DNA of 64,000 bases from positions 62,001 to 126,000 of the forward strand of contig CAYYIV010000011.1 in NCBI GenBank assembly GCA_964472095.1. The letters run 5' to 3'. The DNA is from Pelagibius sp964472095. Lineage in GTDB: Bacteria > Pseudomonadota > Alphaproteobacteria > Kiloniellales > Kiloniellaceae. The notes beneath the pieces are model-generated. The model did no database searches. It saw only the letters and a list, made by a program, of their open reading frames with translations, and was not told the origin of the DNA. The translations under genes were made by a program, and so were the position numbers. Positions 1-7,820 of the stretch are shown here, piece by piece; the first letter of the stretch is position 1, and the number at the start of each line of letters is the position of its first letter.

Positions 1-520
1 CGGTTCCTTGCATCCGCGCCATACCGTCGACCGCATCCTCATGGAACCCCTGGCGATCCACCGCCTCGACGATCCGGAGCAGCGCATCGAGCGGGTGCTG
101 GGCGAGGTCGGCCTCGGCCCGGCCTTCCGCTTCCGCTATCCGCACCAGCTTTCCGGCGGCCAGCGCCAGCGCGTCGCCATCGCCCGAGCGCTGATCCTGG
201 AGCCGCGCATCCTGCTGCTCGACGAGCCGACCTCGGCACTCGACGTGTCGGTGCAGGCGGAGGTGCTGAACCTGCTGCAACGCCTGAAGAAGGAGCGCGG
301 CCTGACCTTCGTCCTGGTCAGCCACAACCTCTCCGTGGTCGCCCACATGTGCGACGACCTGGCGGTGATGAACCACGGCGCCGTGGTGGAGGAACTGGCC
401 GTCGCCCAGTTGAAGCGCCACGAGCCCAAGCATCCCTATACGCGCCAGCTCATGGTGGCGAGCCTCGGCTACGATCGCGCCGCGGTCGACAAGTTCGAGG
501 ATTTCGGGCGAGAGGGGTAG
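1..520 (+). CDS. Oligopeptide/dipeptide ABC transporter ATP-binding protein, C-terminal part
   Basis: This is the 3' part of an ATPase that powers peptide (Dpp/Opp-type) import at the inner membrane. The reading frame is open to the left edge and the visible residues begin GSLHPRHTV, which in the family follows the Q-loop, so Walker A lies outside the window. Visible motifs are the ABC signature LSGGQRQR, Walker B LLLDEP followed by TSALD, the H-loop SHNL, and the C-terminal HPYTRQL segment typical of the OppD/DppD/OppF/DppF extension. The gene ends in TAG at 518-520. The remainder of the transporter operon presumably lies upstream. The subfamily substrate cannot be set from this fragment. 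Confidence 0.93.
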   Translation, partial: GSLHPRHTVDRILMEPLAIHRLDDPEQRIERVLGEVGLGPAFRFRYPHQLSGGQRQRVAIARALILEPRILLLDEPTSALDVSVQAEVLNLLQRLKKERGLTFVLVSHNLSVVAHMCDDLAVMNHGAVVEELAVAQLKRHEPKHPYTRQLMVASLGYDRAAVDKFEDFGREG

Positions 521-542
521 GCACTTACCGCGGCGCCACGGC

Positions 543-585
543 CCTCGTCCTTCGAGACGGCGCCGCGCGCCTCCTCAGGATGAGG
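543..585 (-). repeat. Palindromic intergenic repeat, family A copy 1
   Basis: The unit has conserved ends CCTCATCCTGAGGAG and GTCTCGAAGGACGAGG around a variable GC-rich hairpin core; here it lies in the reverse orientation. It pairs head-to-head with copy 2 about 50 bp downstream. Confidence 0.8.
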
Positions 586-635
586 ACCTTGTGTTTGTTG
601 GAAGCACGCGAGTCGCTTGATCCACCTAACTCAAG

Positions 636-682
636 CCTCATCCTGAGGAGCGATCCGCAGGATCGCGTCTCGAAGGACGAGG
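636..682 (+). repeat. Palindromic intergenic repeat, family A copy 2
   Basis: Forward copy with core GCGATCC-GCA-GGATCGC, a perfect short hairpin. It ends four bases before the stop codon of the convergent GIY-YIG gene. Confidence 0.82.
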
Positions 683-685
683 CGT

Positions 686-955
686 CTATCCGCTCTTACG
701 CGATGCCAGCCGCCGGATCGTCTCAAAATCGCTCCTGATCAAGGCTTCCTTCTTCGCACGACTCCAGCCCTTGATCTGGCGTTCAGCGGCGATGGCATCT
801 GTGACGTTCTCGAACTCCTGCGACCACACCAAGCTCACAGGACGTCGTGAGCAAGTGTAGCTCTTAGGCAAGCCGGCATTGTGCTCGGCCAGCCGCTCCT
901 CAAGGGACTTGCGCGTCGAGCCGACATAGTAACTGCCGTCGGCGCAGCGAAGCAT
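686..955 (-). CDS. GIY-YIG family nuclease, small YhbQ-like type
   Basis: The protein has 89 residues from the ATG at 955. The start region reads MLRCADGSYYVGSTR, which carries the YxVG half of the GIY-YIG motif, followed by LEERLAEHN and a C-terminal AAERQIKGWSRAKKEALI segment characteristic of the small stand-alone GIY-YIG proteins. The in-frame codons upstream read AAFVY with no better start, so the first motif tyrosine may lie before the annotated ATG and the true start may be a non-ATG codon slightly upstream. The gene sits alone between palindromic repeats (636-682 and 999-1044). The biological role of this subfamily is unclear. Nuclease activity is inferred from the fold. Confidence 0.85.
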   Translation of the reverse strand: MLRCADGSYYVGSTRKSLEERLAEHNAGLPKSYTCSRRPVSLVWSQEFENVTDAIAAERQIKGWSRAKKEALIRSDFETIRRLASRKSG

Positions 956-998
956 ATAGACGAAGGCGGCCAGGCGGAGTCCTCTATTGCACCACGGT

Positions 999-1044
999 CC
1001 TCGTCCTTCGAGACGGCCACTGGCGCGGCCTCCTCAGGATGAGG
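999..1044 (-). repeat. Palindromic intergenic repeat, family A copy 3
   Basis: Reverse-orientation copy upstream of the GIY-YIG gene, with the same CCTCGTCCTTCGAGAC and TCCTCAGGATGAGG ends. Together with copies 1 and 2 it brackets the nuclease gene. Confidence 0.8.
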
Positions 1045-1091
1045 CCCTTTGTGGGATGTTGGCAAGATAAGCTGCTGTCAGATAAGGGGCC

Positions 1092-1739
1092 TCACTCCAC
1101 CGGCGCCGCCACTTCCTGCTGCGCGAGGTCGAACATCTGCACCAGTACCTTGGGCGGTTGGGCGCCGGCGAGGGCGTGGCGGCCGTTGAAGACGAAGCAG
1201 GGCACGCCGTCGATGCCGAGGCTGCGGGCCTGGCGGTCCTCGTCGCGGATCTCGGTGTCCAGCGCTTCGCTCTGCAGGAAGGCGCGGGCCTCCGCCGGGT
1301 CCATGCCGACGCTCTGCGCCGCGGCGACCAGCACCTCCAGCGCACCGATGTCCTCGCCGCGCAGGAAGTAGGCCTGGAACAGCGCCTCCACGGTCTCGCT
1401 CTCGCGGTCCTGGCCGGCCGCCCAGCGAATCAGGCGGTGGGAGTCCACCGTGTTGGGGGTGCGGGCGATGTCCTCGAAGGCGAAGTCGATGCCGTCAGCC
1501 TTGGCGGCGCTGCGGATGCGGTCGTAGACGTTGGCGGCGTTCTTCGGCCCGCCGAACTTCATGGCGAGGTAGTTCTGCCGCTCCATGCCGTCCTTGGGCA
1601 TCATCGGGTTGAGCTGGAAGACGCGCCAGTGGATCGTCGCCTGCAGGCCGGGCCGCTCCGCCAGGGCCGCCTCCAGGCGGCGCTTGCCGATCAGGCACCA
1701 GGGGCAGATGGTGTCGGAGAAGATGTCGATCTTGATCAT
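1092..1739 (-). CDS. DsbA family oxidoreductase (FrnE / 2-hydroxychromene-2-carboxylate isomerase-like)
   Basis: The protein has 215 residues from the ATG at 1739, which is preceded by an AGGAAGG-type ribosome site; the frame continues upstream but without coding character. The N-terminus is MIKIDIFSD followed by the redox motif CPWC at residues 12-15 and then an alpha-helical insertion, as in cytoplasmic FrnE-like DsbA proteins. There is no signal peptide, so a cytoplasmic thiol-disulfide or glutathione-linked role is likely. It is transcribed away from the acyl-CoA operon at 1879. Substrate unknown. Confidence 0.9.
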   Translation of the reverse strand: MIKIDIFSDTICPWCLIGKRRLEAALAERPGLQATIHWRVFQLNPMMPKDGMERQNYLAMKFGGPKNAANVYDRIRSAAKADGIDFAFEDIARTPNTVDSHRLIRWAAGQDRESETVEALFQAYFLRGEDIGALEVLVAAAQSVGMDPAEARAFLQSEALDTEIRDEDRQARSLGIDGVPCFVFNGRHALAGAQPPKVLVQMFDLAQQEVAAPVE

Positions 1740-1878
1740 GGCGTGCTGCCTTCCTGCCGGGGCGCCCCCGGGGGCGCTGTGGGCTTGACCTGCCGGGCCT
1801 TCGCCTCCCACCATACCGCAGCCGGCCCCCGAAGCCAAAACGGGGTCATGAAGCTTTGAGAAACTGGGGGAATTCCGA

Positions 1879-3513
1879 ATGGGCAGCGCCGGGGCGGGGA
1901 TCTATGAGGTGGGGCTGCAGCGCCATGCCGCCAATACCGCCCCGCTGACCCCTGTCACTTTCCTGAAGCGCGCCGCCGCCGTCTATCCGCAGAAGCTCGC
2001 GGTGGTTCACGGTGGCCAACGCTTCACCTACGCCCAGTTCCACGAGCGCGCCTGCCGCCTGGCCTCGGCGCTCACCCGGCGCGGGCTGAAGCGTGGCGAC
2101 TGCATCGCCATCCTGTCGCCCAACACACCGCCGATGCTGGAGGCGCACTACGGCGTGCCGATGATGGGCGGCGTGCTGAACTCCCTCAACATCCGCCTCG
2201 ATGCGCGAACTCTGGCCTTCATCCTGGAGCACGGCGAGGCCAAGGTGCTGATTGCCGACCGCGAGTTCTCGGCGGTGGTCAAAGGGGCCCTGGCGCTGAC
2301 CGCCGCCCGCCCCCTGGTGGTCGACATCGACGATCCGCTGGCGGAGGGCGGTGAACTGCTGGGGGCGCTGGACTACGAGGCGCTGCTGGCGGAGGGCGAT
2401 CCGGAACACCGCTTCGACGAGCCGGCGGACGAATGGCAGTCCATCTCGCTGCTCTACACCTCCGGCACCACGGGCAATCCCAAGGGCGTGGTCTACCACC
2501 ACCGCGGCGCCTACCTGAACGCGGTCGGCAACATGCTGACCTTCGGGCTCGGCCGCGATTCGGTCTACCTCTGGACGCTGCCGATGTTCCACTGCGACGG
2601 CTGGACCTTCACCTGGGCGGTGACCGCCGCCAACGCCACCCACGTCTGCCTGCGCAAGGTCGACCCCGCGGCGATCTATCCGCTGATCCGCGACGAGGGC
2701 GTCACGCATATGTGCGGCGCGCCCATCGTGCTGACCCTGCTGGCCCACGCGCCGGCAGCGGTGAAAGTGTCCTTCCCGCAGACGGTGGACTGCGCCACCG
2801 GTGGCGCGGCGCCGCCCTCAGCCGTGATCGAGGCGATGGAGGCCAACGGCTTTCGCGTCATCCATCTCTATGGCCTCACCGAGAGCTACGGCCCGGCCAC
2901 GGTCTGCGCCTGGCAGGAGGACTGGGCCGGCTACGACCTGCAGAAGCGTTCCGCCCGCATGGCACGCCAGGGCGTCAACTACCTGACCCTGGAAGCCGCG
3001 GCGGTGATGGACCCGGAGACCATGACGCCGGTGCCGCACGACGGCGAAACGATGGGCGAGATCATGCTGCGCGGAAATACCGCAATGAAGGGCTACCTGA
3101 AGAACCCGACGGCCACTGACGAGGCGTTTCGGGGCGGCTGGTTTCATACCGGCGACCTCGCGGTCTGTCATCCCGACGGCTACATCGAAGTGAAGGACCG
3201 CTCCAAGGACGTCATCATCTCCGGCGGCGAGAACATCTCCAGCCTGGAGGTCGAGGAGGCGCTCTACCGCCATCCCAAGGTGCTGGAGGCCGCCGTGGTA
3301 GCCCGCCCAGACCCCAAGTGGGGCGAGAGCCCCTGCGCCTTCGTCACCCTGCGCGACGGCGAGAGCGCCGCGGCCGAGGAGATCGTCGCCTTCTGCCGCG
3401 ACATGCTTGCCCACTACAAGGTGCCGCGCAAGGTGGTCTTCGGCCCCTTGCCGAAGACCTCCACCGGCAAGATCCAGAAGTTCGTGCTGCGGGACCGGGC
3501 GGCGGCGTTGTGA
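1879..3513 (+). CDS. Acyl-CoA synthetase (AMP-forming), LvaE-like
   Basis: The protein has 544 residues and belongs to the ANL adenylating superfamily, which activates a carboxylic acid to its CoA thioester with ATP. The P-loop-like motif YTSGTTGNPKG lies at residues 193-203. It is followed by HLYGLTES, the WFHTGDL and DRSKDVIISGGENIS motifs, and the C-terminal catalytic lysine in STGKIQK, so all core motifs are intact. It is the first gene of a five-gene operon: the SDR start codon overlaps its stop. The operon composition equals that of the P. putida levulinate cluster, where LvaE makes levulinyl-CoA. The actual acid used here is an inference. Confidence 0.94.
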   Translation: MGSAGAGIYEVGLQRHAANTAPLTPVTFLKRAAAVYPQKLAVVHGGQRFTYAQFHERACRLASALTRRGLKRGDCIAILSPNTPPMLEAHYGVPMMGGVLNSLNIRLDARTLAFILEHGEAKVLIADREFSAVVKGALALTAARPLVVDIDDPLAEGGELLGALDYEALLAEGDPEHRFDEPADEWQSISLLYTSGTTGNPKGVVYHHRGAYLNAVGNMLTFGLGRDSVYLWTLPMFHCDGWTFTWAVTAANATHVCLRKVDPAAIYPLIRDEGVTHMCGAPIVLTLLAHAPAAVKVSFPQTVDCATGGAAPPSAVIEAMEANGFRVIHLYGLTESYGPATVCAWQEDWAGYDLQKRSARMARQGVNYLTLEAAAVMDPETMTPVPHDGETMGEIMLRGNTAMKGYLKNPTATDEAFRGGWFHTGDLAVCHPDGYIEVKDRSKDVIISGGENISSLEVEEALYRHPKVLEAAVVARPDPKWGESPCAFVTLRDGESAAAEEIVAFCRDMLAHYKVPRKVVFGPLPKTSTGKIQKFVLRDRAAAL

Positions 3514-4283
3514 GCGGACCCTTCGACAGCTTCGACCTCGCCGGCAAAGCGGCGATCGTGACCGGGGCGTCCAGCGGCCTCGGCCGCCACGCCGCGCGCA
3601 CCCTGGCCGCCGCCGGCGCCAAGGTCGCCCTTGCGGCTCGCCGGCTGGAGCCCCTGGTCGAGCTGGAACAGCAGGTCGCCGCCGCCGGCGGCCGTGCGCT
3701 TCCGCTGCGCCTCGATGTCACCGACGCGGCCTCGGTGGCCGACTGCGTGAAGGCGGCGGAGACCGAACTGGGGCCGATCTCCATCCTGGTGAACAATGCC
3801 GGCATCGGCGACAGCAAGCCGGCGCTGGAGGTCTCGGAAGCCGACTGGGACAGGGTGGTCGATACCAACCTGAAGGGCGCCTGGCTGATGGCCCAGGCGG
3901 TGGCCGAGCACATGACGCGCCTCGGCCACGGCGGCTCCATCGTCAACATCGCCTCGATCCTCGGCCTGGCGGGATCGGGTCAGGTGGCACCCTACTGCGC
4001 CTCCAAGGGCGGGCTGGTGAACCTGACGCGCGCCCTGGCGGTGGAGTGGGCGCGTCACGGCATCCGCGTGAATGCCCTGGCGCCGGGCTACATCGAGACG
4101 GACATCAACCGCGGCTTTCTGAACAGCGCGTCGGGCGAGGCCTTGCGCCAGCGCGTGCCGCTGCGCCGCTTCGGCAATGCCGACGACCTCGACGGCGCCC
4201 TCTTGCTGCTCGCCTCCGATGCCGGGCGCTACATCACCGGCAGCGTCATCGTCATCGATGGCGGCCAGTCCGCCGCACTCTGA
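3510..4283 (+). CDS. Short-chain dehydrogenase/reductase, LvaD-like
   Basis: The protein has 257 residues, starting at GTG 3510, which shares bases with the preceding TGA. It is a classical SDR: cofactor motif TGASSGLG at residues 18-25, NNAG further on, catalytic Ser149, and YCASK with Tyr162 and Lys166. The C-terminal segment ITGSVIVIDGG is typical of the family. In the lva-type pathway this position is taken by the enzyme that reduces the 4-oxoacyl-CoA to the 4-hydroxyacyl-CoA. By sequence alone it could act on other hydroxyacyl-CoA or alcohol substrates. Confidence 0.93.
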   Translation: MSGPFDSFDLAGKAAIVTGASSGLGRHAARTLAAAGAKVALAARRLEPLVELEQQVAAAGGRALPLRLDVTDAASVADCVKAAETELGPISILVNNAGIGDSKPALEVSEADWDRVVDTNLKGAWLMAQAVAEHMTRLGHGGSIVNIASILGLAGSGQVAPYCASKGGLVNLTRALAVEWARHGIRVNALAPGYIETDINRGFLNSASGEALRQRVPLRRFGNADDLDGALLLLASDAGRYITGSVIVIDGGQSAAL

Positions 4284-4300
4284 CCTTCCGAGGAACCGAC

Positions 4301-5497
4301 ATGGATTTCACCCTGGCGCCGGAAACCGAGGAGCTGCGGCAGCGGCTGCGGGATTTCGTCGAACGCGAGATCATGCCGCTGGAGGCCGATCCGGCGGCCT
4401 ACGACGACCATGAGAACATCGCGCCGGACAAGCTGGAGCCGCTCCGCGCCAAGGCCAAGGCGGCCGGACTCTGGGCACTGCAGATGCCCAAGGCGCGCGG
4501 CGGACAGGGGCTCAACGTTGCCGCCATGGCGGCCTGCTACGAGGAGATGGGACGCTCCATCTTCGGGCCTGTGGTGTTCAACTGCGCCGCGCCCGACGAC
4601 GGCAACATGATGCTGCTGGAAAAGGTGGCAAGCGAGGAGCAGAAGGCGCGCTGGCTGCAGCCGATCGTCGACGGCGCGGTGCGCTCGGCCTTTGCCATGA
4701 CCGAGCCGGCGCCGGGTGCCGGCTCCGATCCCGGCCTGATGCTGAGCCGCGCCGCGCGCGACGGCGATGAATGGGTTCTCAACGGGCACAAATGGTTCAT
4801 AACCGGCGCCGACGCGGCCGGGCACTTCATCGCGGTGGTGCGCACCTCCGACGACATGCGCAAGGGCCTCACCGCCTTTCTCGTCCACCGCGATACTCCC
4901 GGGCTGGAGATCGTCCGGCGCATCGGCATCATGGGGCCGGAGGAGCACGGCGGGCACTGCGAACTGCGCTTCGTGAACCTGCGCGTGCCGGACGCCGACC
5001 GCCTGATGAACGTCGGCGACGGCCTGAAGGTGACGCAGATCCGTCTCGGCACCGCGCGCCTCACCCACTGCATGCGCTGGCTCGGCATGGCCAAGCGCGC
5101 GCTGGAGATCGCCCGACCACACGTCGCCGAGCGCCAGAGCTTCGGCGTGCCGCTGGCCGAGCACGAGGGCGTGCAGTGGCTGCTGGGCGAGGCAGCCATG
5201 GCCATCGAGCTGGGGCGCCTGCTCACCATGCGGGCCGCGGTGAAGCTCGACGGCGGCGACTTCGCCCGCAAGGAGATCTCGATGGCCAAGATTCAGGTGG
5301 CCGACACTCTGCACAAGGCCGTCGATACCGCGATCCAGCTGCTCGGCGCCAAGGGCTACTCCAAGGACACGCCGCTGGAATGGATGTACCGCTATGCCCG
5401 CCAGGCGCGCCTCGTCGATGGCGCTTCGGAGGTCCACAAGATGGTCCTGGCGCGCGCCTTTCTCGAGCAGGGCGCGGACTTCTGGGGCTGGGAATGA
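4301..5497 (+). CDS. Acyl-CoA dehydrogenase-like protein of the ACAD10/11 type, LvaC-like
   Basis: The protein has 398 residues from ATG 4301 behind a GAGGAA ribosome site. It has the full acyl-CoA dehydrogenase fold: FAD-binding segment FAMTEPAPGAGSDP, KWFITGA, and a C-terminal DGASEVHK segment. Residues 94-103 read NCAAPDDGNM, closely matching the characteristic APDTGNM segment of animal ACAD10/11. Those enzymes and P. putida LvaC act on 4-phosphoacyl-CoA made by a partner kinase. The adjacent phosphotransferase gene, overlapping by four bases, supports that reading rather than ordinary beta-oxidation. Confidence 0.93.
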   Translation: MDFTLAPETEELRQRLRDFVEREIMPLEADPAAYDDHENIAPDKLEPLRAKAKAAGLWALQMPKARGGQGLNVAAMAACYEEMGRSIFGPVVFNCAAPDDGNMMLLEKVASEEQKARWLQPIVDGAVRSAFAMTEPAPGAGSDPGLMLSRAARDGDEWVLNGHKWFITGADAAGHFIAVVRTSDDMRKGLTAFLVHRDTPGLEIVRRIGIMGPEEHGGHCELRFVNLRVPDADRLMNVGDGLKVTQIRLGTARLTHCMRWLGMAKRALEIARPHVAERQSFGVPLAEHEGVQWLLGEAAMAIELGRLLTMRAAVKLDGGDFARKEISMAKIQVADTLHKAVDTAIQLLGAKGYSKDTPLEWMYRYARQARLVDGASEVHKMVLARAFLEQGADFWGWE

Positions 5498-6552
5498 CGG
5501 CAACGCTTGCGGAGTCCCGCCTGGCCGAGAACAAGGCCGCGCTGGAGGCCTTCCTGACTGAGGCGGCGGGGGCGGCGGCGGTCGAGATCATCGATGCCCG
5601 GCCGCTGTCCGGCGGCGCCATCCAGGAGAACTGGCTGCTCGGCCTGAAGGTTCACGGCGGCCCCCTCGCCGGCGCCCTGGAGACCGTGCTGCGCACCGAT
5701 GCGCCCTCGGCGGTGGCAGTCAGCCGCACCCGCGCCGAAGAGTTCGCGCTGCTCGGGGTCGCGCGCTCGGCCGGTGTCACCGCGCCGGAGCCGCTCTGGC
5801 TCTGCGAGGATTCCGCCGTCATCGGCAAAGCCTTCTACGTCATGCGCCGGGTCATGGGCACGGCGGTGCCGCAACGCCTGATGAAGGAGAGCGCGCTCGG
5901 CGGCGACCGTGACGAACTGGCTGGCCGGCTGGGTGCTGAGCTCGCACGCATTCATACGATCGTGCCGCCGCGCGACGAACTGGCCTTTCTCGGCGCCCCG
6001 CCGGCCGACCCGGCGCAGGCGGCGATCGCCCGCTATCGGGCTTATCTCGACGCGCTCGGCGGCGACTTTCTGACGCTGGAGTGGGGACTCAGATGGTGCG
6101 AGCTGCACGCGCCACCACCGCAGGGCCCGGTCCTGGTGCATCAGGATTTCCGCACCGGCAACTACATGGTCGATCGCCAGGGCCTTACCGGAATCCTGGA
6201 TTGGGAGTTCTGCGACTGGGGCGACCCGATCAGCGACATCGGCTGGTTCTGCGCGGCCTGCTGGCGCTATGCCCACCCGGAGCTGGAGGCCGGCGGCATC
6301 GCGCCTCGGGGACCCTTCTATCGCGGCTACGAGTCGATTTCCGGCCGGCGCATCGAGCCGCAGGTGGTCGCCTTCTGGGAGGTCATGGCGCACATACGCT
6401 GGGCGGTGATTGCCCTGCAGCAGGGTGAGCGGACGCTTTCCGGCGGCGAGGAGTCGCTGGAGCTGGCCCTCACCGGGCGCGTCTATCCGCCGGAGGTCGA
6501 GACCGAGATCCTGCGGCAGACGGCACCCGATCGATGGAGAGCGAAGACATGA
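5494..6552 (+). CDS. Phosphotransferase family protein (4-hydroxyacyl-CoA kinase candidate), LvaA-like
   Basis: The protein has 352 residues. Its ATG at 5494 overlaps the preceding stop as ATGA. It belongs to the aminoglycoside-phosphotransferase/kinase-like fold: the Brenner motif HQDFRTGN gives His216, Asp218 and Asn223, and the metal-binding Asp236 follows in DWEFCDWGDP. Homologues are fused to the dehydrogenase in animal ACAD10/11 and separate in P. putida LvaA, which phosphorylates the 4-hydroxyl of hydroxyacyl-CoA. An antibiotic-resistance role is unlikely given the operon. Confidence 0.92.
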   Translation: MTATLAESRLAENKAALEAFLTEAAGAAAVEIIDARPLSGGAIQENWLLGLKVHGGPLAGALETVLRTDAPSAVAVSRTRAEEFALLGVARSAGVTAPEPLWLCEDSAVIGKAFYVMRRVMGTAVPQRLMKESALGGDRDELAGRLGAELARIHTIVPPRDELAFLGAPPADPAQAAIARYRAYLDALGGDFLTLEWGLRWCELHAPPPQGPVLVHQDFRTGNYMVDRQGLTGILDWEFCDWGDPISDIGWFCAACWRYAHPELEAGGIAPRGPFYRGYESISGRRIEPQVVAFWEVMAHIRWAVIALQQGERTLSGGEESLELALTGRVYPPEVETEILRQTAPDRWRAKT

Positions 6553-6917
6553 CGCAGGAAATCGGGCGCGGCGGCGAGGCCGACAGCGCGCGGCTGCTGG
6601 AGCTGGCGCGCCGGGAGCTGCTGGACGGCCTCCTGCCGCAGCTGGAAGGCGATGCCCGTTACCGGGCACGACTGATTGCCAAGGCGATGAAGATCGCGGC
6701 GAATGACCTGCACGGCGGAGCAGCGGGGCGCGAAACGGCGGCTCGGCTCCTTCTGGACCTGGCCGCGGAGCTGCCGGAGGTCGCAGCGGCGGACCGGCTC
6801 CCCGATGCCGCGGCGTCGCTCGCCGCCGAGATCCGGACCGGGCGGCTCGACGGGCAGGGGGCGGTTTACGACCTTCTCTGCCGGCTGACCGAAGCGCGCC
6901 GGGCGACTCTGGACTAG
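6549..6917 (+). CDS. DUF6285-like small protein, LvaB-like partner of the kinase
   Basis: The protein has 122 residues, starting at ATG 6549 and overlapping the kinase stop as ATGA; an alternative ATG at 6534 would add five residues. It is mostly alpha-helical, with a RARLIAKAMKIAAND segment followed by DLHGG that recurs in small proteins encoded beside ACAD10/11-type kinases. In P. putida the equivalent small protein LvaB is needed for full LvaA activity. It has no catalytic motif I recognise. The last gene of the operon; I see no strong terminator after it. Confidence 0.85.
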   Translation: MTQEIGRGGEADSARLLELARRELLDGLLPQLEGDARYRARLIAKAMKIAANDLHGGAAGRETAARLLLDLAAELPEVAAADRLPDAAASLAAEIRTGRLDGQGAVYDLLCRLTEARRATLD

Positions 6918-7061
6918 GACTTGCTGCCTGTTCGCGTAGAAGTAGTGTCGCGCGCCCGTGGGGGCACCCGGCACGATGGGCCAGCGAGGCCATTAGCCTT
7001 TGAAGTCAAAGTTGAATTCGAGTTACCCCCAAGTTCCACAGGGCGCGAAGGGGCGGCTTCA

Positions 7062-7090
7062 TTGACAGCCTTGCAGGCCGGTGCGAGCAT
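7062..7090 (+). promoter_or_regulatory. Candidate sigma-70-like promoter for the small gene at 7137
   Basis: A perfect TTGACA hexamer at 7062-7067 is followed, after 17 bases, by GAGCAT at 7085-7090, which matches the -10 consensus at only three of six positions. It sits 47 bases upstream of the small reading frame. Confidence 0.35.
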
Positions 7091-7136
7091 CCGGCTCAAC
7101 CACAAGACATAACGTCGAAAAAGCAGGGAAAACCCG

Positions 7137-7340
7137 GTGAAAAAGCTTGGCTCAGGGAGCCGCGCCACCTTCGTCAGCCCGTACCTCCGCCGCCCGCTCC
7201 GCCCCCTCGACAAGGTGCTGAACGAGCTCGAGGAGCGCGGTGACGACAGCACGTCGATGGCGTCGTCGCAGGACGGCGCCGATGAAACGGGTTCTGCAAC
7301 CTGGAGCTTGTCAGGGAAGTCGATTGCCGCTTCCGATTGA
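7137..7340 (+). CDS. Small hypothetical protein, 67 residues
   Basis: I do not recognise this protein. The case for it being real is compositional: codons 5-35 end almost exclusively in G or C, as in the neighbouring genes, and a purine-rich AGGGAAAA stretch precedes the GTG start at 7137 at a workable distance. The peptide is basic at first (KKLGSGSRATF then RRPLRPLDK) and acidic/serine-rich later, with no membrane segment. It converges on the PilZ gene, six bases away. It could be a regulatory small protein or a chance frame. Confidence 0.45.
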   Translation: MKKLGSGSRATFVSPYLRRPLRPLDKVLNELEERGDDSTSMASSQDGADETGSATWSLSGKSIAASD

Positions 7341-7346
7341 CGGCGG

Positions 7347-7820
7347 CTACAGCTCGGCGGGGGCCTCGGACTGGCCGGGCGGGTCGATCATGTTGCGGAT
7401 GCAGATCGAAATCAGGCCGAGCGAATCTTCGGAAAAATCGAACTCGATGCCGACCTCGTGGCGGTCCTGCCAGACCCGCGCACAAGCGACGGAGCGCGCC
7501 GCGGGATGGCTGAGTTCGATGGTCCGACCTGCGGGAAGCGGCTCGTCGAACACCAGTTTTGCCCCGCCGAGCGAGACATCGGCGACGGTGCAGGGGAGCA
7601 GCCGGCCATCCACGCTGGCGGCCAGTGAAACGGGCCTCTCCGCCACGTAGCGGGGCCATTCGCGGCGGTTCTGTGTGGTGGACTTGGCCAGGGAGGCCAG
7701 TGATGCTGCCACGTCAGTGATCCAATGCAGGGGACGTTCTCGCCGGCGGGACCTGCCGGCACTTGCAAAAAAGCCTGACGGCAGATCCTTAACAATTCGT
7801 TGCCGCTTGCCTGCAGTCAA
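7347..7820 (-). CDS. PilZ domain protein (c-di-GMP receptor candidate)
   Basis: The protein has 157 residues if it starts at TTG 7820, which overlaps the preceding PAS gene's TGA. The PilZ hallmarks are present: an arginine cluster NRREWPR around residues 51-57 and DVSLGG at 81-86, followed by the beta-barrel strands up to EVGIEFDF. The arginines are slightly rearranged from the usual RxxxR, so c-di-GMP binding is probable rather than certain. It is co-transcribed with a PAS_5 gene and lies directly upstream of the EPS locus on the other strand, suggesting a role in surface polysaccharide or motility control. Confidence 0.85.
   Translation of the reverse strand: MTAGKRQRIVKDLPSGFFASAGRSRRRERPLHWITDVAASLASLAKSTTQNRREWPRYVAERPVSLAASVDGRLLPCTVADVSLGGAKLVFDEPLPAGRTIELSHPAARSVACARVWQDRHEVGIEFDFSEDSLGLISICIRNMIDPPGQSEAPAEL

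Noticed and set aside
835..1065. A 76-codon minus-strand frame containing SHKGPHPEEAAP-type sequence
   Set aside because: Its first part is just a translation of the family A palindrome and it runs out of frame into the GIY-YIG gene.
5494..6552. Aminoglycoside resistance kinase
   Set aside because: The APH-like fold is shared with acyl-CoA-linked kinases; overlap with an ACAD10/11-type gene and a DUF6285-like gene points to metabolism.
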